A stretch of 64,000 bases of DNA from Adiantum capillus-veneris (lineage: Eukaryota; Streptophyta; Polypodiopsida; Polypodiales; Pteridaceae). The notes beneath the pieces are model-generated. The model was given only the letters and a program-made list of their open reading frames with translations. It ran no database searches and was not told the origin of the DNA. Positions 36,830 through 48,480 of the stretch are shown here, one piece after another. How positions within the stretch are numbered: position 1 is the first letter of the stretch; every line of letters starts with the position of its first letter. The translations under genes were made by a program, and so were the position numbers. The stretch spans positions 13,759,309 through 13,823,308 of the forward strand of contig CM043959.1 of assembly GCA_014529385.2 (NCBI GenBank), given 5' to 3'.

Positions 36830-37873
36830 TGTGGGACGGGTGTCTAACCTCACTCCTATCTTATTGCAGATTTAGCGAGAACCACAATTAAATTGCCAAT
36901 CCATGGGATGAAGCTGACTCAACTAGTGCATAGAGGTTACAAGAGGTTGTTAATCTTTCAAAAAACAACAAACAACTTGCATCTAACTCAAGCTACATTC
37001 AAGTGACTGAAATCACCAAATTGCTCATCGACGACAAACAAATCACATCCGTTACAGCATCAAACGACATCCAAATGTAACGAAACTTTTAGAACAAGTT
37101 TATAAGACCTAAGTTTATAAGGTCTCAAATCCCACTTTAGGTGAAGTGCAAAAATCATGATCTCAAGTGACTTAAATCACCAAAAGCCAATCGCTCATTG
37201 GCAAACAAATCACATCCAATACAGCATTAAATGACATCCAAATGTAACGAAACTTCTAGGACAAGTTTATAAAACCTAAGCAAAAATGCTTATGGTCTCA
37301 ATTCCCACTTTAGGTGAAGTGCAAAAATCGTGATTATTAACAGCAGTGGATCTTTGACGTAGTCGTTTTCGACCCAGAATGCATCTAAATGCTTAGCAAT
37401 GATGCCCCAATACCCCGCTTATGCTTAGTTTTTTATTTTAAACTATAAATTCCTCATTATGATGAAATTAAGCCGTGGGTCAACGACGCCAAAAGCTACG
37501 AAATACCGTAAAATGCTTACGTCAATGCGTAGAGCTCTTACTTGCGATTGCAACGCAACAGACGCGACTGCAATGTGACAACTAGAGAGAGAGTAGGAAG
37601 CGTGAAAAGGAGAGAAGTGAGCACCTTTAGCTCACACTGTGTATTTCATTATCCAAAACTTAAAAATAACTTACAAAAATTGACTTTTATACCTTAGCCA
37701 AGGTTTTTGGCGGTCAAAACTAATAATCTGGGAGCTCTAACTAAAGATGGGTAAATTAATTATAAAGTATCTCTGTAAAATAGGAGTTACAATATTCCCA
37801 ATTTATCAAAATAATAAGTGTTTTTACAATGAAAGCTCCAAAAAATGGTATCCGAGCTAGCTTGCTGCTAACA
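36830..37873 (-). repeat. 3' LTR of the Tat/Ogre-like element
   Basis: 1044 bp. Longer than the 5' copy mainly because a 164-bp segment is duplicated in tandem (units starting TCAAGTGAC at 36999 and 37163). Confidence 0.88.
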
Positions 37874-37886
37874 TTCTCCCCCTCCT
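37874..37886 (-). other. Polypurine tract
   Basis: Minus-strand AGGAGGGGGAGAA directly before the 3' LTR start TGTTAGCAGC. Confidence 0.8.
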
Positions 37887-37912
37887 CGCCTGTGTTGTCC
37901 CTTGACACTGCT

Positions 37913-40261
37913 TTATGGGATGAAATAATCTTCCGGTTGACGACTGGCGAGGCGGTCTTTAAGTGCATATAGAGCCTTTTCGTATTTGATCTTTCTCTCT
38001 TTGTTTGGCACCTGCAAAAATTGCATAGTGACTTTGTTCTTTAGTTCAACAACAGAGTAGCCTACAAATCTTGAAGTCAGGTTGCTGATCACTGGCCCAA
38101 AAGTCTTCATTCACCAAGTGAAAAACCCTGTGTAGAACGTTTCCTCAAATGCCAAAATATTATAAAAAGGATAGAACATGCAGCGGGTGTAGAGGCCATA
38201 GAGGACTTCTTCGGAAGGTTGGCCACTGAGATCGTAGCATAAACCCTTATTGCCCTCGAGGAAGGACATCCACGGGGCCCCTGCTTGCTCTGGCTCATGA
38301 AATACTTCAATGAAGGTGATTCAGCAAATTTTGTAAAGCATAGCACATGAGAGATCAGGGAGGATTTTGAAGAATGATATGGCACCCATTAGGGTTTTCA
38401 CCATGTAGTCCTCTATCGGCGTTCCCTTTTCTGGAGCTGGGAATCTTGGATAATTCAGCCATGGAGGCTACTTCTTTGTTATTGCCTCATGCGCTTGTTA
38501 CGTCCTTACTCTTGGTACAAGACAAAAAGGTGGATCCTTTTGAAGTATTGCAGGTGCTCTTGTGAACAGAATCAAGTATCTTGGATTCTTGTCCAGGAAG
38601 CTCTTTCTCCACTTGGGGTGGACTTCATTTGCGCCTTCTATTTGCATGTCTTTATAAAGTCTTTCCTTGACCTGGAGTAGCTCTACCTTTATCAAGGGAT
38701 ATGGCAGTGATTGTTGATGCCATTGTGCATTGATTTGATTGGGAGTGAGTTGAGTAACATTGACAGAGTGAAGAACTCTCAGCTCCCAATCCATCGATTC
38801 TTTTCATTGCTCAGCTGTCTCATGGGTAACCTTTTCTTTAAGTGCATCTTTCTCAGCTTTTGACAACTGGACCATTGGCACTTCATCAGCTTTTGTTAAT
38901 GGTACTTGGAAATCTTCCTCACCACCTAGCCCTTCTGCTGGGGCTGTGTTTCCATCTCAGCAAAAGAGACTGAGGGAATATCAATATGTGGTTGCTCTAA
39001 CGTACCTGCTTCTTTCTGCGTCTCTTGCTGTCCATCTCGTAGTAGTTGGTTGACTCTTTTCAGCCTGGCTATAACCTGGAGCAGTTCTTCTTCTTGTTGT
39101 ACCCGCATTAATGCCAGGTCTTTGCATTGTGACTGTTCTAGCTTTAGCTCTAGCTCAAGATATTTATTCTTTTTCTCTAGTGCTTTGTACACTTTGTATG
39201 TACCTTTGATCCAGGCAACTGCGGGATTTTCTCGTATCTGTCGCAAAAAGGTTGCCTGATTGTTGATCCTCTGCTCTGAATATTACAATGAGGTGTTTGC
39301 TACGTCTAGATGTACTTGGATCTTCTGCACTGACAGAGTTATAGTTAAAAGTTCGTTAGTAACCTATGTTAGTTGTTCGTCTTGGTTTTGCAAGCATCCG
39401 TCAACTTCATGAGAGATTCGCCTAACTCTTCCATTTTCTTTTGCTGTTTCTCTCTTGCTATCTGGTGTTGTTCAGCTTCAGCTTTGAACTCGTGGACTTG
39501 TTTTTTGTAGATCATTGATGATATTTAATATGTCCTCTAACTCTCCTTGGAGAGTGTTGATCACTATCTCCAATTCTTTAGCCTTTGTGTTGCGGTTAAG
39601 TGCTGCTGATCGTAGTTTTTCTGTCATATCTTGCATTTGCTTTGCATATTCACTGACTTGCAGAATTACCTCATCATTTGTCTACGAGTCTTCATTTCTT
39701 GTGAGATGCCTATACGTTTTGGCACTCTCTTGTGATTCTCTTGGTGGGGTTGCGGCGGCTGTTTGTTCCTCCCGTTGAGGCTGTGCTTGGGCCTCTTTCG
39801 CTTTGTCTACTTGAGGCTTCGTGGATGCCTCAGCCGTTTCATGCTGGGTGGTGGTAGATGGGGTTTCCCTTGTTTCCTATTCCTTTGTTTGCTCAAATTT
39901 TGTTGACTCCTTTGGTGCAGGACTTGCTTCCCTTTCCGGCTCTAGTTCTTTTGCTTCGGCTTGCTTCTGAGTTGTTGCTGCCCTATTGTGCAGGTTCAGC
40001 TGCTTCTTTCTGTTTAGGTTCTTTTTCTTTAGTGGGCTCACCTTGTGTGGTTGTATCTGTTGGTGATGGTGGTGGGCTTGGCATGGGGTGGTCGTGCTGT
40101 TTCGTAGCATGTGAAGATGGTGGGGGAGACATATCACTTTGTTCATAATGGGTCTCTCCTTGTGAGGTTGCTTCTTCTGCTTGTTTTTGCTGCTTTGATG
40201 TATCTTTAGCTTTTCTTTCTGCTTCTTGAGCTTCTTTGATGGTTGTGCAGACACGATCCAT
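37913..40261 (-). pseudogene. ORF3: long degraded sense ORF between pol and the 3' LTR, function unknown
   Basis: About 780 codons in sense with gag-pol, broken by roughly six stops and two or three frameshifts. The N-terminal 250 or so codons (from MDRVCTTIKEAQEAERK at 40261; a continuation upstream is possible) are rich in Gln, Glu, Lys, Ala and Pro. Then come heptad-like coiled-coil stretches (LEKKNKYLELELKLEQSQ at about 39180). The C-terminal third, from 38794, is one frame with four in-frame stops and looks like a folded domain (GLYTRCMFYPFYNILAFE, then RFVGYSVVELKNKV) ending in RQPEDYFIP. No membrane helix is obvious, so an envelope role is not supported. I recognise no family. The position is where Athila elements carry an env-like ORF. 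Confidence 0.55.
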
Positions 40262-40439
40262 GTGTTCTAATCTAGGACAGATGGCAAATTGTTTGCCATG
40301 CTGATAGCATGGTAGGCTATTCTTGTGATGAGTACCTCAGGTGCTCCCAGATATGTTATCTTACCCTCTTTCTTTGTTCCCTTCAATGTGGACAGAACAT
40401 ACTATGCGTGGTCGATGAGTTGCCTGGTTTGCACCAAAA

Positions 40440-40780
40440 AATGTTCATTTTGATGAAAAAGTTAATAATAACGATTATTTACTTTTTTGCCAAGACGAAG
40501 AAAAATTGCAACTTTACCATCATGGGACCAAAGTACATGATGTCCTAAGCCCACTAACCAAGTTTGAACAAATTTGGAGCTTAAAATCTCAAAATTCCTT
40601 TACATCTACTGTTTTAGAGACCTAAAGCCTAAATCTGGCACCATTTTCACCCTATGCACTCAAATGAGCCCACACTTCATTCAGGGTATCTAATTGATAC
40701 ATACTTCAAGCCTATAATGCCAAATTTGCAAAAAGTTGACAAATTACTCAGTTGTAAATAATCACAATTATTTATTTTTG
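40440..40780. repeat. Palindrome-bearing repeats between RT and ORF3
   Basis: Two copies of the AAATAATC/GATTATTT palindrome at 40461-40482 and 40754-40774, each followed by T-rich TTTTTGC-type sequence, as in the leader at 47470-48470 and in the same orientation. Confidence 0.7.
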
Positions 40781-40879
40781 TTGCAAATTTTTGCTTGGAC
40801 TTCATGATTTTGATCTTTAGATGTTTTTATTCATCTATGCATGTTCAAAAATAGATTTGAAGCAATTAGACTCAATTTG

Positions 40880-42009
40880 TCAGCAATTCAAACTGAAGGA
40901 CAATTCAGGACGGAATCTGCCAAATTTTCTAGCTGAAGTGAGAGCTTGCTTAAGCTTTATGAAAGATTCTTCACACGCATCAGTCCATTCAAAGTGTGTA
41001 ATCCAGTTATACATGGGTTTTGCAATTATAGCTAGAAAATACTCAAAGTGTGTAATGTGCACTTCTCAAGATTTAAGCAAATACTATAAATTCTACATTT
41101 TTCCAATACCTTTTTGAGGTGTTCAAAATGATCAGGTCGATTGATGAATGTACGCATAGATCATCTATATATACTTCCAAGAACTTCCTTAGATATTCTT
41201 TAAAAGCATGGCTCATCAATCTTTGAAAGGTGGCAGGAACATTAGTTAACCCAAAAGGCATAACCCGATAGGCAAAAATACCCCATTCCGTTGCAAAGAT
41301 AGTTTTATGCTGATCTTTTGGGTCAACCAAAAGTTGATTGTATCCCAAAAAGCCATCTAAGTTGTAAGCTTCTTTTCCTACGACTCGTTCTAAAACATGC
41401 TCAGTGATTGGAGGAGGAAAGTTGTCTGTAATGGTAGATGCATTCACTTTCTTGAGGTTGACACACACTCGTAATTTTCCATTTTTCTTGGATACTACCA
41501 CAATTGGAGACACCCAATTTGTGTGTTCAATTTAATAAATGAATTTAGCCTCCTTTAGCTTTTCAATCTCTTCTTGATCTTCCTGGAAAATGTTTCATTG
41601 ATGTGTATGGCCTTTGTCTACTTGCTTTTGCATCATCTCTCATGGGTATGGTATGTTGACAGATTTCTAGATCAACACCCTTGAGATCCTTGTAAGACCA
41701 AGCAAAGATATCTCAATATTCTTTCAATAAGCTTAACAAAAGCCCTTCTTCTTCTTTCGTAAGGTCATTTGCAATGCAGGCTAGTCTAAACTCTTCTCTT
41801 GGTTCAGCCAAATCTATCTTTTTTATGTTTTCAGGCCCTTCATAGGACTCGCCCTGTTTTCGTAGTTCTCTAACAGGTTGTTCGACTATGATTCTTCGAT
41901 CTTGGAGAGTATATTTCTTGTAATGGGATGAAACACTCATTACATATTTACCATCTTCTTCAGTGGTTTCCATTTCAGTCATATATATCTCCTTTAGAGC
42001 TTTTTTCAA
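40880..42009 (-). pseudogene. pol: Ty3 reverse transcriptase, truncated before RNase H
   Basis: Minus strand. A linker (RLACIANDLTKEEEGLLLSL) is followed, across stops, by EICQHTIPM and then the RT fingers and palm (SPIVVVSKKNGKLRVCVNL, EWGIFAYRVMPFGLTNVPATF). The active site VYIDDLCVHS (YIDD at 41160-41171) is intact. Soon after, the sequence breaks off and skips to FEWTDACEESFIKLKQAL (about 40970), the motif just before RNase H, then ends. RNase H and integrase are absent from the element. Stops and frameshifts make it non-functional. Confidence 0.85.
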
Positions 42010-42500
42010 CTCTTGATATCTCTTTCTTCATTCGACTCTTGTCAGGGTTGAATCCTTGTTTTGTTTTTTAGGTTTTGCTTGAGTTTCCTTTCTCGTTTTT
42101 CTCGACGTTTTTGAGTTTTTTGGATTTTTGTTTGAAGGATATCTGCCAGTGATTTTGTCCTTGACACAATCATGTGCATCTATTTGCATCAGGAACTGCG
42201 TTCTACTGGAGACTGATGGCATAGGTCTAGTTTTCAAATTTCTAGTGTCTCTTTTTTGTCTATACCATTTCTATCTTCTCGGTTTCTGGTTAGAAAAGTC
42301 AAAAAACTTTTCCTTCCCTCCTTTCATGAGTAGCTTAGCTCTCACATGTTCTTTTTTCGACCCCGAATCATCTGAGGTAGCTAAGTGTTCTTCTAACTCA
42401 TCTGTTGCGTCATAATAGAGGTCTGAAAAGACTTGTTGAGCTTTCATCAAGTCCTTGGATTCTTGAATTTTGTCTTCAATGTGGAGGGTTGAGATCATTT
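42010..42500 (-). pseudogene. Protease-RT linker of the Tat/Ogre-like element
   Basis: Hydrophilic, Lys/Glu-rich open stretches (42271-42498 and 42028-42237) in sense with gag-pol, with no catalytic motif. Ogre elements carry an intron between protease and RT. I cannot see clear splice sites here, but this is where one would look. Confidence 0.5.
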
Positions 42501-42526
42501 GTATGGGAATTATGTCATAGCCATCC

Positions 42527-43312
42527 TCATTGCAAAATTTGAGCAGGCATAGACATATTCACACATACATCCATTGTCGCTAAAATTTGAGTCCACTCAA
42601 ATGGCTCAAACAAATGCTCTGGAAAGGGTTCAGGTACATAGGCTTCGTCTGTGCAACTCTTTTTTAAGATACATTCTTCTCGTTTTAAGCTCCCATTTTT
42701 TGAAGCTCCACACATCCAAATAGGAGTGTCTTTGTTCAACCAAGATGGAAGCTTAGTTTCAGGCAGATATAAATCGAATTCTTGTATGGGTGTTTTCATG
42801 ACATCTCTATAAGTGCAATCCTTTAGATCAGCCCTTGTTATTGATCTCACTTGCTTCAAGTACAGATAATTGTTTCCCCAATCTTGAATGAGTTGTACTT
42901 GTCGCATGAAAGGTCTTCCCAATATGATTTCGTAATTGAGTTTCTTCCCAAAGTCTACTATGGCAAAAGTGTGTTGATATTCAATCCCACAAAAATTAAC
43001 TATCACTTTTTCAAGCAATCATAATGGTCTTTCAATGTGTCCATCAACCAATTGCAATTTCATTTGAGTTTGTCTAATGACTGGTTGTCCCCAGGATTCC
43101 TATACTGCTTTCGTGGCTGTGGCTATTCCTATCCCACTATCCATTATTGCCATGGTTTCTATGTCATTATATTTCATTGGAAGGGTTGTGTTTCCTTCTT
43201 CCCTTTCGTAGTATTCTTTGACTTTGTTAATTAGAATAGATCGAATCTCTTTGTTGTCTATTTCGTGTTTCAATTTTCCCAATTTTTTTGAGATTAGCCC
43301 CGTTATTCCCAC
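42527..43312 (-). pseudogene. Ty3 aspartic protease (retropepsin) region
   Basis: Minus strand. The active-site loop is MAIMDSGIGIA (DSG at 43133-43141), intact. It is followed, across a single stop, by FAIVDFGKKLNYEIILGRPF, then QVQLIQDWGNNYLYL, the LGRPW-like flap and C-terminal strand of plant Ty3 proteases. The cleavage enzyme would process Gag-Pol. A 163-codon open stretch (42527-43018) continues beyond it into an acidic, Pro-rich linker. Confidence 0.75.
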
Positions 43313-44016
43313 CTTCTCTAGGGTTCTTTATAGATCATTCCATAGATATGGCCTGATTTTCACTAGTTCTCCCAAAGTAAGAGTGCATTGGATGGGTGTA
43401 GATATGATTGAATGAATGTTGCCTACTTCTATGGTTTGTTCCACTCTTTTGCCGTGAGTGGTTTTACACACTATGGATTCATCTTCATTTTGTCTCCCAA
43501 GTAAAAGGGTAATGTTTTCAAGGTCAATGGTTTAGACATTCTTGAAGCCTCATATCCGCAATCCCCATACAAGGATTGTACATCCATGTCCATATCAGGA
43601 GGTAGATTGTCTAACCAAACTTCCTCTATGGGAGCTAACTTCAGAGTTAAGCTCCCATCATTGATCTCTCTAACTTTTTTACGTATCTTCTTCTACGAAT
43701 GGAATTCCGTCTAAGGCATCTTCATTGTCCGGCACTATAAGTTTTGGCTCTTTTGTTTCAAAGCGGGGATCTACTATCACTTCGGATTTTTCTTTATTGT
43801 CTCCTACCACAAGCTCCTCAGGTTTTGCCATACTTTCAAGCTTGGGTTTTGTTTTTCCAACAACTCTTGCGTGATTCTTACCAAATTTTGATAAGCTTCA
43901 AGCTTAGCTGCTTCCATGTCTGGAGAAGGATAGTTTTTTCATTTGTTTCTCACGTTTTGGCATGCTTTAAGTCCCACTTGGTAGGCTTCCAAGGCTGCAT
44001 TAATAGGCTCAAAAAT
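43313..44016 (-). pseudogene. Gag-protease linker
   Basis: Shifting minus-strand frames with protein-like stretches (IVDPRFETKEPKLIVPD near 43770; STPIQCTLTLGELVKIRPYL near 43370) that match the region before the protease in Athila/Tat elements. Broken by several stops. Confidence 0.5.
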
Positions 44017-45912
44017 TTAGTCAACCAAAATTGATCCTCCAGATTTCACGATGGTCTCCTTGATTTCGCTTCCAGTTTCTTTCACCTTTTTCTGGAATAG
44101 CTTCTTTGCTTTCTCCTCGATTTCAACCCTTTGTTTCTTTTTCCTCATCTCATACCTTTTGTTTCTGCTTTGTTTAGTCTTTTGAGAGGAAATTGTTGTA
44201 TTTTTTGAATCATTAGAGGAGTTATGTTTCTTTTTCTTAGCGTGGGCTCTGGTGATTACCTTGATTGGAACAATCGGTTCACTCTCAGATGAGCTACTAG
44301 GTATCACTTGGACTACGTTCACTACTATTTTACCCTTGTTTAAAAGATTTTTTGAACAATCTTCCGGGAAGTGTCCTCCCTTTTTGCAACATTGTATGCA
44401 ATAAGCCTTCAACTGGCTTGAGATTCTTGTCATGCTATGGGCATTCATTTTTCCAATGATCATTTGCACCACAGTTATGACAATTTCCAGTTCTTGGCTT
44501 AATCATGGGTCTTACCATAGGAGGTCTGACACCTTGATTAGCCACATAGTACATTGGTGCAAGCTCTAGTGTAGAATAAGTCACAGGTTCTTTCATTGGT
44601 GGTGGGTGTGAATTATACCAATCTCCTTCTACCATTATTATAGATGGATTAGGCTCAGCATAGGGTGGAATAGGCACTAGTGCTTGTTCATCTATGACTC
44701 CCTCTGGATGCATGTACTTTATAGGCACTGCATTATCTCCCGGATATGGAGGTTGTTGATCCAACACGGGTTGAAGTCTTTCCATATCCATCGGTGGTCT
44801 TTGAGTTGGGGCCATGTTAGGCTGATATCTGTACACGGGTTGTCATTGTGGCCTCATAGGCACGTATTGAACATTCCCATCATACTTTGGTCGGTAATAG
44901 CACTCATTGGTCTCATGGTTAGTCCATTTACCTTCGATTTCACACCATTTTTGTGTCCTAATTGGTTGTCCCTGTTGAGGTATCCCTTGTCCTGGTCCTC
45001 TCATAGGTGCTTTTTGCATGTTATTCATCATGTCATTCATCCTTTTGAGCATGTCTTCTATGGTTGAAAGCGAAACTGTAACAGCCGTTCCCACTTGAGC
45101 TGGTTTGGTGGAAGCTGTTTTCTCACTTTGATTATCTTTAGGGACATCTTCTTCGTTGAAAATATCACAATTGTCTCATAAATCAATAGCATCTGACACA
45201 CACTCTTCTAGGGTTGTATGCTTCTTGCTATACAGTATAGCATGAAGTTCTTTGTTTAGTAGTCCCTCTAGAAACAATGATACTAGTCGTTCTTCTCCAG
45301 GTATCTCTAGCTTTGGGTATGTGGCAATATATTGTTTCATTCGAGTTGCACAATCCTTGACAAACTCACCTTGTTTCTGTTTAAAGTTGTAGATTTAAGC
45401 TATAGTATTGTGCTTGATCTCTATTTTTTGGAACAAGCAACTACAAATCCTTGAGCTAATGTATTTAAATCCATGATCGACCTTGGTGGAATGGCTTGGA
45501 ACCATGTTAATGCTTTTCCTTCTAATGTCATTCCAAATCCCTTGAATTGAGTATGGAAATCGAATATGCGTTTTGCTCTTAGCACTTGCTTAAAGATCAC
45601 TAAGTGGTCATAGGGATCTCCAAATCCACTGTATTTTTTGATCCATTTTTTTAAAATTAGCTGGTCTGACACGTCTATTTGGTTCAACTCTCGGTCTCCT
45701 GGCAGTTGGTCCTGTTCCAAGTCCTTCAAACCAGTCTGTTGGAAATAGTGACTCATGTAGCCCTGGACTGGCTTTAGTGTCACCTGGTTTTTTTCGTGAT
45801 GAGGTGGTTTCTGGTTTCTTAACATTACTCTCAGAAGACCTCTCATGGTGTTCGTCTCTTGGAATAGTTTTTGGTCCTTGGCCCAATATCCAATCCAGTA
45901 GGTGGTACACAT
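44017..45912 (-). pseudogene. gag: Ty3 Gag with zinc knuckles
   Basis: Minus strand. A basic, Pro-rich N-terminus (one frameshift) leads to the Gag capsid motif FGDPYDHLVIFKQVLRAK, then TLEGKALTWFQAIPPRSI. A second capsid stretch (LEIPGEERLVSLFLEGLL near 45290) follows after one stop. A proline-rich segment precedes a perfect knuckle CHNCGANDHWKNEC (44441-44482). After a frameshift comes a second, non-standard one, CIQCCKKGGHFPEDC (44356-44400). A Lys/Ser-rich tail follows. It is long for Ty3 Gag, as is usual in Tat/Ogre elements. Confidence 0.8.
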
Positions 45913-46033
45913 TTTAAAAAAGAAAAAAAGTTTGAATCTTTATATGATGCTGAAGGGGGAGCACGGAGATTGGAGCCGAAAAGATAGTGCAGATAACCAG
46001 AACTTGCTGCATGCAAGGGGTTGTGGCGGGCTG

Positions 46034-46036
<3 letters not shown>

Positions 46037-46115
<79 letters not shown>
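46037..46115. repeat. (CT)n microsatellite between ORF1 and gag
   Basis: About 39 CT units. It would appear as GA in the element's transcript. Confidence 0.97.
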
Positions 46116-46116
<1 letters not shown>

Positions 46117-46308
46117 GGTGTTGCGAGCATGCCAATTTCCATGCTCATGTGTAGTGTGATTTGTCGTGCTGGCGAACCCTACTCGACGAACCCTGGTGAT
46201 CGAGGAGGCAACGATAGGGCTGCTGCGCAGCAGAGTCTAGTGGGAGGAAAGGACAGGTCTCTAAGCAGAGGAGAGAGGGGGGGGGAAATTGGGTTGAGAA
46301 ATAGTCTA

Positions 46309-46877
46309 AAGGGTGGGAATATTCTGCATTATGGAGTACCCTTGGTATTTGGTTTGTTCCACCTCCTCAGGAGTCATCATAACAAAGTTGTTGTTATAAA
46401 AATCCCTAAACAGGTAGGTTGGTAGATCTGTTGAACCCTTATCTTGGATCTTGAAGATATAGATTATCTTCATGGGTGTTTATTATCCTGATTTGGCATG
46501 CAAAGTCCACAGAATATCCTTGACATTTCTATCCTCCCAACAATAGACTCCGATCCTAGGATTGTCTATTTTAAGCCGTTTCAAAGCCTTCAAATCAACT
46601 TGTTTGTATCCCTTGAATTCTAAAGTTGGTGGCCCTTCTTTTTTTGCCATATGGTGTTTACTTCTAACCCCTATTTGTCTATCACGTCAGGGCTTTTGAC
46701 TTGTAAATACTGTGTTCCGTTTCTATCCATGTACATTTTTCTTTGTTTGTTTGCCCTAATCTCCTCTTTGAACTCAATACCATGGTCATCAATGCGAATA
46801 ACATACTCTTCGTTAGGATCTAGGTCCATGGTGATTAGTCTTATAAAAGAGAGTATATGCTTATAGCGCACTGTCAT
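46309..46877 (-). pseudogene. ORF1 upstream of gag, broken in three
   Basis: Minus strand, three successive protein-like stretches separated by a frameshift and stops: MDLDPNEEYVIRIDDHGI (start codon at about 46829, within a frame open from 46877), MAKKEGPPTLEFKGYKQVDL (46650-46483, ending WTLHAKSG), and MKIIYIFKIQDKGSTDLP (46473-46309). Total about 185 codons. An extra ORF between the leader and gag is a hallmark of Ogre-type Tat elements; its role is unknown. I cannot match it to a specific Ogre ORF1 by eye. Confidence 0.5.
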
Positions 46878-47289
46878 TCTGATTTTTTAGTGAGTCGAAT
46901 AGAAAGACATTTCAGATGTTGAATCTGAGAAAGTATCTAAGACTTGTTCAAGGATAGTGTGCAAGGGATTGCCTTGATTCACACTCTCTTTGTGGATACT
47001 CTACTGGAGGTTTCTCCAAATATGCCTTGGTCTCCTAGTGTACGACCGGATCTAAGGTTCATATAGACTAGTGAAGCCCTGGATAGAGTACTTACCATCG
47101 GATTGACTTGTTATCTACTTTTCCCACTTGACTTGATTATAACTTCTGTCAAGCTGTTGATTCCTTGTCTACAACCTAATTCCTGTATCAATTTTGATCA
47201 AGTTATCTATTCTTTCACAAAGACTGTGTAGTTTTTGCTAACTATTGTGATTTCATCTATGTGGATCACTTCAAATCAAGCTATGGGAG

Positions 47290-48480
47290 TCAGCAATTGA
47301 GACTTTTAGATTCCGCTTTTGCAAAAAATCAAATGACTAATCTGCAACCTGAAAACTGAGTGAACATGTATCAATTTGGATCCGATTGAATCCAAAATTT
47401 CTTGATGGCCTTGTATTATGTTGGTTTAACAATGTACAAGTTCAAAAGTCAAAATTGGTGTCCCTGTGTAGCAGTAATAAATAATCGTGATTATTTACTT
47501 TTCTCAATTTTTTGCCCTTTTTGGCTTGATTTGTCAAGTGTACAACCTATTAAGGTCCCTGGACAAGTTTCACTAATTTTGGATAAAATCTGTTTAAGTT
47601 TATCGACTATTTCGTGTCTGCAGACTCTAATTCCAAGAATATAGCTTAAGTCTCACTTTTTGTGATCCAAATTTCACCAAATTGATTTGTGTGGTCTACT
47701 TGATATGCTTGACCTTGTGGTATACTCAAATGTGCAAGATTATCAATTTTTGAAGCAGATGTAAATAATCACAATTATTTACTCCATCTAAGTTTTTGCA
47801 ATTTTTTGTCCCAACCTCGACACAGATCTATCAAGCACCCTATCCAAGTTTCATCAAGTTTGGACAAAATTTGTTCAAATGGTCATTAGTTTTGTGTCTG
47901 CAGAGACTGACTTTGCAAATTTGGTCACAATTTTCAATCCAATGATCCAAATCTTACCAAATTTGGTTTGTGGGCTTATTACAACATGATAAAGCTATTG
48001 GTATGCTAACTTGGTAAAAGAAGTTGAAAAATGGGGTAGATGTGAATAATCGTGTCTGCCAAATTTTTGCATCTTTTTGGCCAACTGAGCATGTACACAT
48101 GTCTATCACACCACTATAAGCCTGTGAATCAACTTTCATTGAGTTTGAGCAAAATTTTCCCCAATTTACACTCAAGTTCTCAAAAGTCAGTACAGACTTT
48201 AGTTTTTATCCATTTTTTGGTCAATTTGGTGATCCAAATTCTATATGCCTTTACAAAAGTTGTTTGTACACATGCAATGAGTAACTGGTATCACCCTTGG
48301 TCAGTTTTGAGCTGAAAGTAAATAATCACAATTATTTACTTTAGGCCCAAAATGAACACTTTTTTGCACTTTTTCAATGGACAGTCTTTTCATGAGCTAT
48401 TTTAAGTCTATGAATCAAGTCAAAACTTAATTTGGCCTAAAATATCAAGAAAAAGTAAATAATCTGAGTTTTTTGCAAAC
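47290..48480. repeat. Leader repeats of about 280 bp, each carrying a palindrome
   Basis: Palindromes built on AAATAATC/GATTATTT lie at 47473-47499, 47761-47782 and 48316-48342, with half-copies at about 48041 and 48452; steps are about 285, 275 and 283 bp. The DNA between them shares TTTGTGTCTGCAGA, CAAGTTT-A-CAAATTTGGA and GATCCAAAT-T-ACCAAATT motifs, so these are diverged tandem units. Confidence 0.75.

Noticed and set aside
39858..40148. Plus-strand frames over ORF3 (for example 39858-40148)
   Set aside because: They are antisense shadows of the Gln/Glu/Lys-rich minus-strand frame.
37913..40261. ORF3 as a retroviral-type envelope
   Set aside because: The position fits, but there is no signal peptide, no clear membrane helix and no cleavage-site pattern.
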